Notes: generated from the sequence alone by a model not told the origin. A stretch of DNA of 64,000 nt from Mesonia oceanica (GCF_902499555.1 NZ_CABVMM010000013.1:62001-126000), one strand, 5' to 3'; counted from the first letter of the stretch, positions 52,806 to 62,425 are shown. A program made the numbers and translations.

Positions 52806-54236
52806 TTATTCGATTTCTGAAACACGTAAGGTGTTTACCATACCTTTGTTACCAATTGGCATTGCGGCAAGGTTCACTACAAAATCTCCTTTTTTAACTA
52901 CTTTTTTATCTTTAGCAATTTGGTTTACATCTTCTACCGTATCATCGGTACTAACGAACTTATCGTAATAATATGCATTCACCCCCCAAAGAAGACTTAG
53001 TTGCGTTAAGATTCGTTTATTAGAAGTAAATGCTAAAATTTGTGCATCTGGACGCCAAGCTGAAATCTGAAAAGCTGTATATCCACTATTGGTTAAGGTA
53101 CAAATTGCTTTTGCGTCTATTTCATTAGCCATTAAAGCTGCATGATAACATACCGATTTAGTAATGTACCTTTTGGTTTTTATATGTGGTGGATCATGAG
53201 GTACGGTAATTAATTTAGAATGTTCAACGCTTTGGATAATTTGCGTCATTTTCTTAATTACATCTACCGGATATTTACCTACAGAGGTTTCTCCACTTAA
53301 CATTACGGCATCGGCTCCATCCATTACAGAGTTCGCTACGTCGTTTACTTCTGCTCTAGTTGGCGTAAGGCTGCTAATCATCGTTTCCATCATTTGGGTA
53401 GCGATAATTACCGGAATACGAGCTTTTTTAGCTTTTAACACTAATTCTTTTTGAATTAATGGTACTTCGTGAGCAGGAACTTCAACTCCTAAATCTCCAC
53501 GGGCAACCATTAAACCATCACAAGCCTGAACAATTTCGTCAATATTTTTTACGCCTTCAGGCTTTTCAATTTTTGCAACAATTGGAATTTTATGATCTCC
53601 GTGCTTATTGATTAAATCCTGAAGCTTTTTAATGTCTTTTGCATGGCGTACAAAGGATAGTGCCATCCAGTCTACTTGCTTCTTTATAGCAAATTCTGCA
53701 TCTTTTATATCCTTTTCTGTCAAGGCAGGTAAAGAAATATTGGTATTAGGTAGGTTTACTCCTTTTCTGGAACGCAAAGGCCCTCCTTGAATTACTTTGG
53801 CTTCTACCTCATCTTTTCCGTTCGTTTTAACTACTTCAAAGATAAGTTTACCATCGTCCAATAAAATTCTCTCTTTGGCTTTTACATCTTTAGGAAAAGT
53901 ATCGTAATTCATATAAACGCGCTCGGCGGTTCCTTGAAATTCCTTTCCGGTAGCAAAAGTGATAATATCGCCTTTGTTTACCACCACTTCTTCCTTCATT
54001 ACGCCTACACGAAGTTTAGGACCTTGTAAATCTCCTAAAATACCGGCATTAAAGCCATATTGCTCGTTTAATTCCCTAATCATTTTTATACGCTCTTCTA
54101 CATCTTCATAATTGGCGTGGGAAAAATTAATTCTAAATATGTTTACTCCGTTTTCAAGCATCGCTTTTAAAGTCTTTTTAGAACTTGTTGCGGGGCCTAA
54201 CGTGGCTACAATTTTTGTATTCTTAGATTTATGCAT
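52806..54236 (-). CDS. pyk: Pyruvate kinase
   Basis: 476 residues. It converts PEP and ADP to pyruvate and ATP. The catalytic barrel motifs are standard: KIVATLGPATSS at the start, NFSHANYEDVEERI, IPIVAKIEKPEGVKNIDEIV (catalytic Lys and metal Glu) and GADAVMLSGETSVGKYP. A B domain and a carboxy-terminal allosteric domain follow. It is the last gene of a five-gene operon with acpP, fabF and rnc. Its ATG overlaps the preceding stop in a TAATG junction. Confidence 0.97.
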   Translation of the reverse strand: MHKSKNTKIVATLGPATSSKKTLKAMLENGVNIFRINFSHANYEDVEERIKMIRELNEQYGFNAGILGDLQGPKLRVGVMKEEVVVNKGDIITFATGKEFQGTAERVYMNYDTFPKDVKAKERILLDDGKLIFEVVKTNGKDEVEAKVIQGGPLRSRKGVNLPNTNISLPALTEKDIKDAEFAIKKQVDWMALSFVRHAKDIKKLQDLINKHGDHKIPIVAKIEKPEGVKNIDEIVQACDGLMVARGDLGVEVPAHEVPLIQKELVLKAKKARIPVIIATQMMETMISSLTPTRAEVNDVANSVMDGADAVMLSGETSVGKYPVDVIKKMTQIIQSVEHSKLITVPHDPPHIKTKRYITKSVCYHAALMANEIDAKAICTLTNSGYTAFQISAWRPDAQILAFTSNKRILTQLSLLWGVNAYYYDKFVSTDDTVEDVNQIAKDKKVVKKGDFVVNLAAMPIGNKGMVNTLRVSEIE

Positions 54237-54718
54237 TAGCTAAATATTAAGTTTTCTATAGTTTTTAGTTGATTAAGCTCAACTTCGTAAGCTGTTACAA
54301 TCTGATTTATTTTATTTATTTCCAGTAGTAGTTTTTTTATGTTTACCACTCCGGTATTATCTTCAATTTTTAAAAAGCAGTCCACATTTTTAAAATCGGG
54401 AAGTAGGTTGACCGTTTTTTTAGTTTCGTCTTCAAACAAAAACCCTTGGCTTTGTAAATGGTTGGTTTTGATTTTAAATTTATTAGAAACCAAGTAATAA
54501 TCACAACCTTCTACTTCACTATAATAATTATAGAGTTCATAAAATGCTAATCCCTCCGGATAGCTATAATCTACATCTGTGGGTTGCCGCTGTAAGCTTA
54601 TCCCAAGAATTTTGTTTAGGTTATAAACAACTCTATAAACTTCTGCTGAACAATGTATGGCAATAAGGGCAAATTCTTCTTCCACTAAATCGTCCAACCA
54701 CAACTTATTTACCGCCAT
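54236..54718 (-). CDS. IPExxxVDY-type protein, function unknown
   Basis: 160 residues from the ATG at 54718; the frame continues three codons to a TTG. No catalytic motif is seen. The protein is acidic with an aromatic-rich middle (PTDVDYSYPEGLAFYELYNY) and a helical end. It appears to belong to the family named IPExxxVDY, found in Bacteroidota between rnc and pyk, which is exactly its place here; the call rests partly on this context. The TAATG overlap with pyk shows translational coupling. A role in RNA or metabolic control is speculative. Confidence 0.75.
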   Translation of the reverse strand: MAVNKLWLDDLVEEEFALIAIHCSAEVYRVVYNLNKILGISLQRQPTDVDYSYPEGLAFYELYNYYSEVEGCDYYLVSNKFKIKTNHLQSQGFLFEDETKKTVNLLPDFKNVDCFLKIEDNTGVVNIKKLLLEINKINQIVTAYEVELNQLKTIENLIFS

Positions 54719-54804
54719 ATTATTCAATCTATAAAATTATAACAAGATAACAAGTTTTACACGGGTACAAAGTTAAATAATCTTCAAATTTAAAGCTGAA
54801 ACCC

Positions 54805-55545
54805 CTACTGTTTTGTATTAATTTTATTTTGAAAAGCATAATAAGCTCTTTTAGACGCTTTTTCTTCTGCTTTCTTCTTGGAGGTTGCCCTTGCTTTTGC
54901 TATTACTTTACCATCTATCCACAGCTTTACAGCAAAATGCTTTACTTCATTTTTACCTGTATCTTCATAAACTTCATAATTGAATTTATGTTTTTGCTTC
55001 TGGCACCACTCAATTAAAAGGCTTTTGTAACTAATAACTTTGCCTTCCAGTTGCTCTATATCTACATACGGATGTATGACCCGCTCATAAATAAATTTTT
55101 CACAGAATTTATAGCCTCTATCTAAGTAAATAGCTCCTATTAAAGCTTCAAATAAATTCCCGTGAATGTTTTGCCCAAAATGGTCTTTTGGAATATTGGT
55201 TTCTATAAACTGGATGAGATTTAAATCATTCCCTAGTTCATTTAAATGTTTTCTACTTACTACCTTAGACCTCATTTTGGTAAGGTAACCTTCATCTCCT
55301 TCAGGAACTTCATTAAAAAGATAGGCAGCAATAATGGCACTAAGCATCGCATCACCTAAAAACTCTAAGCGTTCGTAATTCAAATCGTTCCCCAAGGAAT
55401 CTTTTTTATTTAGGGAGCGATGAACAAAAGCTCTTTTGTAATTGGTAATACTTTTAGGCTTAAAGCCAATGATATTTTGTATAGCATCAAAAAAATTCCC
55501 GTTCTTACCAGAACGGGAATTCAATATGTTACGAATAACGTTCAT
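54805..55545 (-). CDS. rnc: Ribonuclease III
   Basis: 246 residues. RNase III cuts double-stranded RNA in rRNA processing and mRNA decay. The catalytic domain has ERLEFLGDAMLSAII (Glu and Asp at about 59-67) and NLFEALIGAIYLDRG. A dsRNA-binding domain occupies about 174-243 (SYKSLLIEWCQKQKHKFNYE, then AKARATSKKKAEEKASKRAY). It lies 8 bp downstream of fabF and 87 bp upstream of the next gene, in the same operon. Confidence 0.96.
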   Translation of the reverse strand: MNVIRNILNSRSGKNGNFFDAIQNIIGFKPKSITNYKRAFVHRSLNKKDSLGNDLNYERLEFLGDAMLSAIIAAYLFNEVPEGDEGYLTKMRSKVVSRKHLNELGNDLNLIQFIETNIPKDHFGQNIHGNLFEALIGAIYLDRGYKFCEKFIYERVIHPYVDIEQLEGKVISYKSLLIEWCQKQKHKFNYEVYEDTGKNEVKHFAVKLWIDGKVIAKARATSKKKAEEKASKRAYYAFQNKINTKQ

Positions 55546-55552
55546 TAAACGC

Positions 55553-56806
55553 TTATTCGTTTATCTTTTTAAATAAAACACAAGCGTTGTGACCACCAAA
55601 ACCAAAGGTATTGCTCATCGCCACATTTACTTCTCTTTTTTGCGCTTTATTTAAAGTTAAATTTAGTTTCGGGTCGATATTTTCATCTACTGTTTCATGG
55701 TTAATCGTTGGCGGTATCAAACTGTGTTTCATTGCCAAAATTGAAGCAATTGCCTCAATAGCTCCGGCAGCACCCAGTAAATGACCCGTCATAGATTTAG
55801 TAGAATTAATATTTATAGATGGTGCGTGATCCCCAAATACTTTCCCTATAGCTTTAAGTTCTGCAACATCACCTAATGGTGTTGAAGTACCGTGCGTATT
55901 AATGGCATCTACGTCTTCAGGGTTTAACCCTGCATTACGCAAACAATTTTTCATTACCGCAACGACTCCTAGTCCATCGGGATGTGGTGCCGTCATATGA
56001 TAAGCATCTGAAGAAAGACCTCCTCCTAATACTTCACCATAAATTTTTGCTCCACGTGCTTTGGCATGCTCATACTCTTCCAAAATTAACGAACCAGCTC
56101 CTTCTCCCAATACAAAGCCATCACGATTAGCATCGAAAGGTCGGGAAGCTTTTTGTGGATCGTCGTTTCTAGTAGAAAGCGCATGCATGGCGTTAAAACC
56201 ACCCATTCCTGCTTGAGTTACGGCTGCTTCACTACCACCGGTTACAATCACATCACTATATCCCATTCTTATATAGTTGAGTGCGTCGATAATAGCATTA
56301 GCAGAAGAAGCACAAGCGGAAACAGTTGTGTAGTTTGGACCCATAAAGCCATGTTTGATAGAAATATTACCCGGGGCAATATCTGCTATCATTTTAGGAA
56401 TAAAAAATGGGTTAAAACGAGGTGAACCGTCTCCATTTGCGAAATTTTTAACTTCTTCTTGAAATGTTTCAAGACCGCCAATCCCGGCTCCCCAAATTAC
56501 ACCCACGCGATATTTATCTACATTTTCCAGATCTATTCCGGAATCTGTAATGGCTTCATCGGAAGCTACCATCGCATATTGGGCAAATTTGTCTAACCTT
56601 CGGATTTCTTTACGATCAAAATATTCATTGAAGTTGAAATTTTTGATTTCGCAAGCGAACTTGGTTTTAAATTTTTCTGTATCAAAATAGGTAATAGGAG
56701 CACTTCCGCTTTTTCCATTAACCAATGCTTCCCAATATTCTTCAATATTGTTACCAATTGGTGTTAAGGCTCCTAAACCTGTAACTACTACTCGCTTTAA
56801 CTCCAT
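55553..56806 (-). CDS. fabF: 3-Oxoacyl-ACP synthase II
   Basis: 417 residues. It elongates acyl-ACP by condensation with malonyl-ACP. The Cys-His-His triad is Cys165 (TTVSACASSANA), His305 (AINTHGTSTPLGD) and His342 (SMTGHLLGAAG), with Lys337. The carboxy-terminal SNTFGFGGHNACVLF is standard. The gene follows acpP by 12 bp and precedes rnc by 7 bp. Confidence 0.97.
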   Translation of the reverse strand: MELKRVVVTGLGALTPIGNNIEEYWEALVNGKSGSAPITYFDTEKFKTKFACEIKNFNFNEYFDRKEIRRLDKFAQYAMVASDEAITDSGIDLENVDKYRVGVIWGAGIGGLETFQEEVKNFANGDGSPRFNPFFIPKMIADIAPGNISIKHGFMGPNYTTVSACASSANAIIDALNYIRMGYSDVIVTGGSEAAVTQAGMGGFNAMHALSTRNDDPQKASRPFDANRDGFVLGEGAGSLILEEYEHAKARGAKIYGEVLGGGLSSDAYHMTAPHPDGLGVVAVMKNCLRNAGLNPEDVDAINTHGTSTPLGDVAELKAIGKVFGDHAPSININSTKSMTGHLLGAAGAIEAIASILAMKHSLIPPTINHETVDENIDPKLNLTLNKAQKREVNVAMSNTFGFGGHNACVLFKKINE

Positions 56807-56818
56807 AAGTGGGTTTTC

Positions 56819-57055
56819 TTATTTTTTTGCGTCCTCGATGTAAGAAATGGCTTGACCAACAGTTGCAATATTTTCTGCTTGGTCGTCTGGAATTTGGATA
56901 TCAAACTCTTTTTCGAATTCCATGATTAACTCAACGGTATCTAAAGAATCCGCTCCTAAATCGTTAGTGAAGCTTGCGTCGTTAACAACTTCGTTCTCGT
57001 CAACTCCTAATTTATCAACGATTATTGCTTTTACTCTTGATGCAATGTCTGACAT
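56819..57055 (-). CDS. acpP: Acyl carrier protein
   Basis: 78 residues, acidic and helical. The phosphopantetheine serine is Ser37 in [19 protein letters not shown]. It carries acyl chains in fatty-acid synthesis, and its partner fabF follows. It is the first gene of the operon and has a well-placed -7 box upstream. Confidence 0.98.
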   Translation of the reverse strand: MSDIASRVKAIIVDKLGVDENEVVNDASFTNDLGADSLDTVELIMEFEKEFDIQIPDDQAENIATVGQAISYIEDAKK

Positions 57056-57085
57056 AATTTTATTTTTTTAAATTTAAATAAGTGG

Positions 57086-57115
57086 CAAAAATAAAAAACT
57101 TTAGTTTAAAACAAG
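57086..57115 (-). promoter_or_regulatory. Promoter of the acpP operon
   Basis: On the minus strand TATTTTTG (57093-57086) fits the -7 consensus. A CTTG (57115-57112) lies 18 bp upstream, close to the TTTG -33 element at the expected distance. It is the best -33/-7 pair noted in the window. Confidence 0.6.
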
Positions 57116-57211
57116 TTTTAGTTTAAAAAATGTGCCCCTAATTTATACAAATTTAAAGGAAGTAACTATTTTTATATTTTAATTATTTCTAAAATTTACA
57201 TAATTCCTACT

Positions 57212-57802
57212 ATGGATTCTTCAAATTCAGCCAAAAAAATTGTGATTTTCGCCTCTGGACAAGGTTCTAACGCTAAGAACATTATCTATCATTTTAAAGA
57301 TAGAAATGATGTTAAAATTGCTCATGTCATGTCTAATAATATTCGGGCAAATGTGTTAAAAATGGCTCACGAACATGAAATTAGCTCGCTTTATTTTGAT
57401 AGAATTGCACTTTACAACTCTAATGAAGTGCTTCATTTGTTAAAAGATGCACAACCTGACCTAATCGTTTTGGCAGGTTTTTTATGGATGATGCCCGAAA
57501 ACATCCTAAATGAATTTGAAGGAAAAATAATTAATATCCATCCTGCACTCCTTCCTAAATATGGAGGAAAAGGAATGTATGGCAATTACGTGCATGAAGC
57601 CGTTTTAGAAAACGAAGAAAAAGAATCTGGGATTACCATACATTGGGTGAATGAAAACTATGATGAAGGAAAAACCATTGCGCAGTTTAAAGTAGATGTA
57701 CACCCTAGCGATTCTGTAAAAACTTTACGGGAAAAAATTCAGCAATTGGAAAAAAAGCACTTCCCAAAAGTAATTGACCAAATCCTTTTTAAAGAATCTT
57801 AA
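57212..57802 (+). CDS. purN: Phosphoribosylglycinamide formyltransferase
   Basis: 196 residues. PurN transfers formyl from 10-formyl-THF to GAR in purine synthesis. SGQGSNAKNII starts the phosphate-binding region. The catalytic residues are Asn109 and His110 in INIHPALLPKYGG (the canonical order is Asn, His and a later Asp) and Asp151 in NENYDEGKTIAQ. The stop overlaps the RNase H gene start (TAATG). purF is 2.6 kb further on. Confidence 0.95.
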   Translation: MDSSNSAKKIVIFASGQGSNAKNIIYHFKDRNDVKIAHVMSNNIRANVLKMAHEHEISSLYFDRIALYNSNEVLHLLKDAQPDLIVLAGFLWMMPENILNEFEGKIINIHPALLPKYGGKGMYGNYVHEAVLENEEKESGITIHWVNENYDEGKTIAQFKVDVHPSDSVKTLREKIQQLEKKHFPKVIDQILFKES

Positions 57803-58431
57803 TGGCCAAGAAAAAGTTTTATGTAGTTTGGAAGGGAAACAAAACAGGAATTTTCAATTCTTGGGAAGAGTGTAAAAAAGCAGTAGCTGGATATAAGGGA
57901 GCGCAATACAAATCTTTTAAAAGCATAGAAGAAGCAAAAAAAGCCTTTAGCGTTTCTTTTTTTGAATACAAAGAGAATCACCAGAACTCTGTTCCGCTAT
58001 ATCAATTAGAGAAAAGAGCTCAAGAAGTTAATTTTAATTCTTTAAATGTAGACGCCGCTTCTAGTGGGAATCCTGGAAAAATGGAATATCGGGGCGTTTA
58101 CACCAAAACCAATAAAGAATTATTTAAACAGGGGCCTTTTCCGCAGGGAACAAATAATATAGGTGAGTTTTTAGCTATTGTTCACGCCTTGGCTTTTCTT
58201 CAGAAAAAAAACAGTCATCTCCCTATTTATACAGATTCAAAAATTGCAATGGGTTGGGTAAAGAAGAAAAAATGCAATACTAAACTTCAGCCTAATGCTA
58301 AAAATGCAGAATTATTTCAACTTATTAAAAGGGCAGAAATCTGGTTACACAACAATACCTATTCTAATTCTATTTTAAAATGGAACACGAAAGAATGGGG
58401 AGAAATCCCTGCTGATTTTGGCAGAAAGTAA
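57802..58431 (+). CDS. Ribonuclease H with viroplasmin-like amino-terminal domain
   Basis: 209 residues. The amino-terminal region (1-50; KKKFYVVWKGNKTGIFNSWE) is a viroplasmin/RNase H1 hybrid-binding domain, better known from eukaryotic RNase H1 and plant viruses. The RNase H catalytic domain follows with VDAASSGNPGKMEYRGVY (first Asp), NIGEFLAIVHAL (Glu) and YTDSKIAMGW (Asp), leaving a final Asp in the tail (PADFGRK). It removes RNA from RNA-DNA hybrids. It overlaps the purN stop. Confidence 0.93.
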   Translation: MAKKKFYVVWKGNKTGIFNSWEECKKAVAGYKGAQYKSFKSIEEAKKAFSVSFFEYKENHQNSVPLYQLEKRAQEVNFNSLNVDAASSGNPGKMEYRGVYTKTNKELFKQGPFPQGTNNIGEFLAIVHALAFLQKKNSHLPIYTDSKIAMGWVKKKKCNTKLQPNAKNAELFQLIKRAEIWLHNNTYSNSILKWNTKEWGEIPADFGRK

Positions 58432-58444
58432 TTATAAACACAGT

Positions 58445-58518
58445 AAAGCTGCCCTAAAGAATATTGAATATTTATCGATTAGTATTTTGAACCGACAATT
58501 TTTTAAGGCAGCTTTTTT
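58445..58518 (+). terminator. Long-loop terminator after the purN-RNase H unit
   Basis: AAAGCTGCC (58445-58453) and GGCAGCTTT (58507-58515) form a nine-pair stem around a 53-base loop, followed by TTT. A bulged CTAA/TTAA extends the stem. It lies between convergent genes. Confidence 0.5.
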
Positions 58519-58544
58519 GGCTTTCTAAATAAAAATAACACCTA

Positions 58545-59192
58545 TTACAGCTTAACACCAACACCTAATCCAAAAAGCCAAGGATTAATATCTACATCTG
58601 CTCCTACTGTAGCACCTAAAGCAGAAGTAGCATTTACCGTAACATCGGTTTGTAAGAATAGTTTTTTCACATCCAGGTTAATAAACCATTTATCACTAAT
58701 CATATAGTCTATACCCAATTGTCCGGCAAAGCCAAAACTATTATCATAGTCTAAATCATCTGCAACAGGTCCTTCATCTACACTATAAAAAATAGTATAG
58801 TTTAAACCAGCTCCTACATAAGGTTTAAAATCACCTAATGAAGTGTAGTGATATTGAAAAGTAAGGGTAGGAGGCAATAACCAAACACTTCCTAAATCAA
58901 TATTACCTACAGCAGTATTAATTGCTTCAACATCGTGTTTGGTAGTCCCAAGAATAAGTTCCAGTGACCAATTTTCAGTAAAAAAATAGGTTATGTCCAA
59001 TTCAGGAATAACCGTAGTAGAAATATCTGCATCCCCACCTATCGCTTCTATCGAAGCACTTTCGTCTGGTGAAACAACTACTCCTCTCAACCTAAATTGC
59101 CAAGGATTATCTTGAACTTTTTCACTTTCTTGAGCTTGAAATGAAAAACTAATCAATAATGCGGCAAATGTTGTAAATACAAATCTTCTCAT
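58545..59192 (-). CDS. OmpW-family outer-membrane protein
   Basis: 215 residues. A signal peptide (FTTFAALLISFSFQAQ) precedes an eight-stranded barrel. NPWQFRLRGVVVSPDESASI starts the first strand, and TELDITYFFTENWSLELILG-like and FQYHYTSLGDFKPYVGAGLN blocks are characteristic of OmpW, with the final aromatic-rich strand FGLGVGVKL. OmpW proteins form small hydrophobic channels in the outer membrane. The gene is alone on the minus strand and has a promoter box at 59216. Confidence 0.9.
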   Translation of the reverse strand: MRRFVFTTFAALLISFSFQAQESEKVQDNPWQFRLRGVVVSPDESASIEAIGGDADISTTVIPELDITYFFTENWSLELILGTTKHDVEAINTAVGNIDLGSVWLLPPTLTFQYHYTSLGDFKPYVGAGLNYTIFYSVDEGPVADDLDYDNSFGFAGQLGIDYMISDKWFINLDVKKLFLQTDVTVNATSALGATVGADVDINPWLFGLGVGVKL

Positions 59193-59215
59193 GATTTTTA
59201 AATTTTATTATTGGT

Positions 59216-59223
59216 CAAAAATA
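59216..59223 (-). promoter_or_regulatory. -7 promoter box of the OmpW-like gene
   Basis: TATTTTTG on the minus strand fits TAnnTTTG, 23 bp before the ATG (complement of 59192). A small palindrome (CTGAT, four bases, ATCAG) lies 23 bp further upstream (59246-59259). Confidence 0.45.
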
Positions 59224-59400
59224 TTTCTATTTCTATCCTGAAAAACTGATAAAAATCAGCAATAGATATTATTTTTATTCTTATTACCTAAAACACTAAA
59301 TGCAATTCTTTTTAAAAATTTGATCTAGAGAAAAGATTACTTTTTTAGAGATTAAAATATTAATCCACTTCAGCTTCCTATTAAGTTTTTATAAACACCT

Positions 59401-59408
59401 TATATTTG
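59401..59408 (+). promoter_or_regulatory. -7 promoter box of the PfkB-purF unit
   Basis: TATATTTG, an exact match, 22 bp before the ATG at 59431. No clear -33 element is visible. Confidence 0.5.
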
Positions 59409-59430
59409 CAACAAATTCTAAGCAAGTAAA

Positions 59431-60354
59431 ATGAATAAATTAGTAGTTGTAGGTACCGTAGCCTTTGATAAAATTGAAACTCCTTTTGGTAAAACCGATA
59501 AAATTTTAGGTGGAGCCGGCACATACATTGGCATTGCGGCTAGAAAGTTTGGTATAGATACTGCAATTGTTTCAGTGATAGGTGGCGATTTTCCTGAGGA
59601 ATACATCAAAATTCTTAAAGAAAAAGAAATCAATACTGAAGGGTTAAAAATGGTAGAAGATGGCAAAACCTTCTTTTGGAGTGGCCGTTACCATAACGAT
59701 ATGAATTCTCGCGACACCTTAGATACTCAGTTAAACGTATTGGCAGATTTTCAACCTGTTGTTCCTTCATCTTATAAGGATGCTAAAATCGTAATGCTGG
59801 GAAATTTGCATCCTTTAGTTCAAATGAGTGTGATTGAGCAAATGGATAAGCCTGAGCTTATTGTTCTTGATACGATGAACTTTTGGATGGATAATGCTCT
59901 AGAAGATTTAAAAAAGGTAATCGCCAAAGTTGATGTAATTACTATTAATGATGAAGAAGCAAGACAACTTTCCGGTGAATATTCATTAGTAAAAGCTGCC
60001 CGTGAGATTGAAAAAATGGGTCCCGACTATGTAGTGATTAAAAAAGGTGAACACGGTGCTTTATTATTTCATAAAAATGAAATGTTCTTCGCACCCGCCC
60101 TTCCTTTAGAAGAAGTTTTTGACCCAACCGGAGCCGGAGATACTTTTGCTGGCGGTTTTGTAGGGTATCTAGCTAAAACCAATGACACTTCTTTTAAGAA
60201 TATGAAAAACGCAATTATTTATGGTTCTAATTTGGCATCATTTTGTGTGGAAAAATTTGGAACTGAAAGGATGCTGAATTTAACCGACGAAGAGATAGAA
60301 GAACGCTTAAAAACATTTAAAGCATTAACCCAATTTAAAATCAACTTAGATTAA
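59431..60354 (+). CDS. PfkB-family carbohydrate/nucleoside kinase
   Basis: 307 residues with the ribokinase fold. GGAGTYIGIAARKFG (near 28) is the substrate-binding start and DPTGAGDTFAGGFVGYLAKT (about 230) the signature with catalytic Asp. KKGEHGALLF and LDTMNFWMDNAL are typical of the adenosine-kinase or inosine-kinase-like subgroup. The exact substrate (ribose, adenosine or another nucleoside) is uncertain. It is 44 bp upstream of purF, so a role in purine/ribose metabolism fits. Confidence 0.9.
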   Translation: MNKLVVVGTVAFDKIETPFGKTDKILGGAGTYIGIAARKFGIDTAIVSVIGGDFPEEYIKILKEKEINTEGLKMVEDGKTFFWSGRYHNDMNSRDTLDTQLNVLADFQPVVPSSYKDAKIVMLGNLHPLVQMSVIEQMDKPELIVLDTMNFWMDNALEDLKKVIAKVDVITINDEEARQLSGEYSLVKAAREIEKMGPDYVVIKKGEHGALLFHKNEMFFAPALPLEEVFDPTGAGDTFAGGFVGYLAKTNDTSFKNMKNAIIYGSNLASFCVEKFGTERMLNLTDEEIEERLKTFKALTQFKINLD

Positions 60355-60398
60355 CCTCAATATCAACAACACAACAACCCTAAATCTCTGCATAGTTC

Positions 60399-62300
60399 AT
60401 GAGTGATGCTATTAAACACGAGTGCGGTATCGCACTTGTTAGGTTATTAAAACCTTTAGAATACTATAAAGAAAAGTACGGTTCATCTTTTTACGGGTTA
60501 AACAAGATGTACTTAATGATGGAAAAACAGCACAACCGAGGTCAGGATGGTGCTGGTTTGGCCAGCATTAAATTAGATACTTCTCCCGGTGAAAGATATA
60601 TTAGCCGTGTAAGATCTAACCAAACGCAACCTATTCAAGATATTTTTGCACAAATCAATGACCGCATCAACGACGAATTGCAAAAACATCCGGAATATGC
60701 CGAAGACGTCGAAGCGCAAAAAAAGAATATTCCTTACATAGGTGAATTGTTTTTAGGTCACGTTCGCTACGGTACATTTGGTAAAAATAGTATCGAAAGC
60801 GTTCATCCATTCTTGCGACAAAACAATTGGATGCACCGTAACCTCATCGTTGCCGGAAACTTTAATATGACCAATGTTTTTAAACTATTTAACAATTTAG
60901 TTGAATTAGGTCAGCATCCAAAAGAAAAAGCCGATACCGTTACGGTAATGGAAAAAATAGGTCACTTCTTAGATTCTGAAGTACAAAAAGTTTATAAAAA
61001 ATTAAAAAAAGAAGGCTACAGCAAAAAAGAAGCTTCCCCTCATATTGCCAATAGACTTAACGTTGCTAAAATTTTACGTAAGTCTTCCAAAGATTGGGAT
61101 GGCGGTTATGCTATGGCAGGTTTAATGGGACATGGAGATTCTTTTGTATTAAGAGATCCTGCCGGAATTAGACCCGTTTATTATTATATAGATGATGAAG
61201 CTGTAGTTGTTGCTTCAGAAAGACCCGTGATTCAAACTGCTTTTAATGTAGATTTTGACGATGTAAAAGAATTAGAGCCGGGGCATGCTTTGATCACGAA
61301 AAAAAGCGGAAAAACTTCTATTAAAAAAATCATCGAACCTTTAGAGCGTAAAGCTTGTTCTTTTGAGCGTATTTATTTCTCTAGAGGAAGTGATGCTGAA
61401 ATTTACCAAGAGCGAAAAAACTTAGGACGTTTTATTATGCCTGAAGTTTTAAAGGCCATAGATTACGATACGATTAATTCTGTATTTTCATTTATCCCGA
61501 ACACAGCTGAAACCTCATTCTACGGAATGGTGGAAGCTGCTCAAGATGAATTGAACCGTCAGAAAAACGAAGCAATACTAGAAGAAAAAGAAACACTTAC
61601 CGACGCTCGTTTAAAAGAAATTTTATCGTATCGTCTCCGTACTGAAAAAATTGCTATTAAAGACGCGAAACTCAGAACTTTCATTACCGAAGACAGTAGC
61701 CGTGACGATTTGGTAGCTCACGTTTACGATGTAACTTACGGCGTGGTTAAACCTGAAGATAACCTGGTAATCATAGACGATAGTATTGTTCGCGGAACTA
61801 CCTTAAAGAAAAGTATTATTAAAATGATGGACCGGTTAGGTCCAAAGAAAATCATTGTGGTTTCTTCGGCACCGCAAATTCGTTATCCGGATTGCTACGG
61901 AATTGATATGGCAAGGTTAGAAGATTTTGTTGCCTTTAAAGCAGCACTAGCACTTTTAAAAGAAGCCAATCAATACGATTTAGTAGAAAAAGTTTACGAG
62001 AAATGTAAACAACAAGTTGATTTAGAAGATAGCGAAGTACAAAACTTTGTAAAAGAAATTTACGAACCTTTTACTTACGAGCAAGTTTCTAAAAAAATTG
62101 GTGAGCTACTCTCAGACGAAACTGTCAAAGCTGAAGTGGAGGTGATTTACCAAAAGGTAGATAAGCTTCACGAAGCTTGTCCCAAGAATTTAGGAGACTG
62201 GTATTTTACCGGAGATTACCCAACTCCAGGAGGAAATAGAGTGGTAAATAGATCCTTTATTAATTTCTTTGAAGGCAATAAAGAGCGTGCATATTTGTAA
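60399..62300 (+). CDS. purF: Amidophosphoribosyltransferase-like protein, long form
   Basis: 633 residues, longer than the roughly 500-residue E. coli PurF; the long form is common in Bacteroidota. The catalytic nucleophile is Cys9 (IKHECGIALVRLL), exposed after removal of the first eight residues. The class II glutaminase domain carries QHNRGQDGAGLAS and GHVRYGTFG. The phosphoribosyltransferase motif VIIDDSIVRGTTLKKSI is at about 456-472. Insertions of charged helical segments (KKLKKEGYSKKEASPHIANR near 195-215, and a long helix near 390) account for the extra length. It catalyses the first committed step of purine synthesis. It is co-oriented with the PfkB kinase. Confidence 0.93.
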   Translation: MSDAIKHECGIALVRLLKPLEYYKEKYGSSFYGLNKMYLMMEKQHNRGQDGAGLASIKLDTSPGERYISRVRSNQTQPIQDIFAQINDRINDELQKHPEYAEDVEAQKKNIPYIGELFLGHVRYGTFGKNSIESVHPFLRQNNWMHRNLIVAGNFNMTNVFKLFNNLVELGQHPKEKADTVTVMEKIGHFLDSEVQKVYKKLKKEGYSKKEASPHIANRLNVAKILRKSSKDWDGGYAMAGLMGHGDSFVLRDPAGIRPVYYYIDDEAVVVASERPVIQTAFNVDFDDVKELEPGHALITKKSGKTSIKKIIEPLERKACSFERIYFSRGSDAEIYQERKNLGRFIMPEVLKAIDYDTINSVFSFIPNTAETSFYGMVEAAQDELNRQKNEAILEEKETLTDARLKEILSYRLRTEKIAIKDAKLRTFITEDSSRDDLVAHVYDVTYGVVKPEDNLVIIDDSIVRGTTLKKSIIKMMDRLGPKKIIVVSSAPQIRYPDCYGIDMARLEDFVAFKAALALLKEANQYDLVEKVYEKCKQQVDLEDSEVQNFVKEIYEPFTYEQVSKKIGELLSDETVKAEVEVIYQKVDKLHEACPKNLGDWYFTGDYPTPGGNRVVNRSFINFFEGNKERAYL

Positions 62301-62425
62301 TTAATCGAATTTATTTTAAAAATAAAATAAAAAAACAGCAATAATTTTCACAAATACATGAAAATATAATATATTTATAATTCCATAACAAAGTAGGTTA
62401 AGTTTATGGTAAAATTTGGGGCAAA

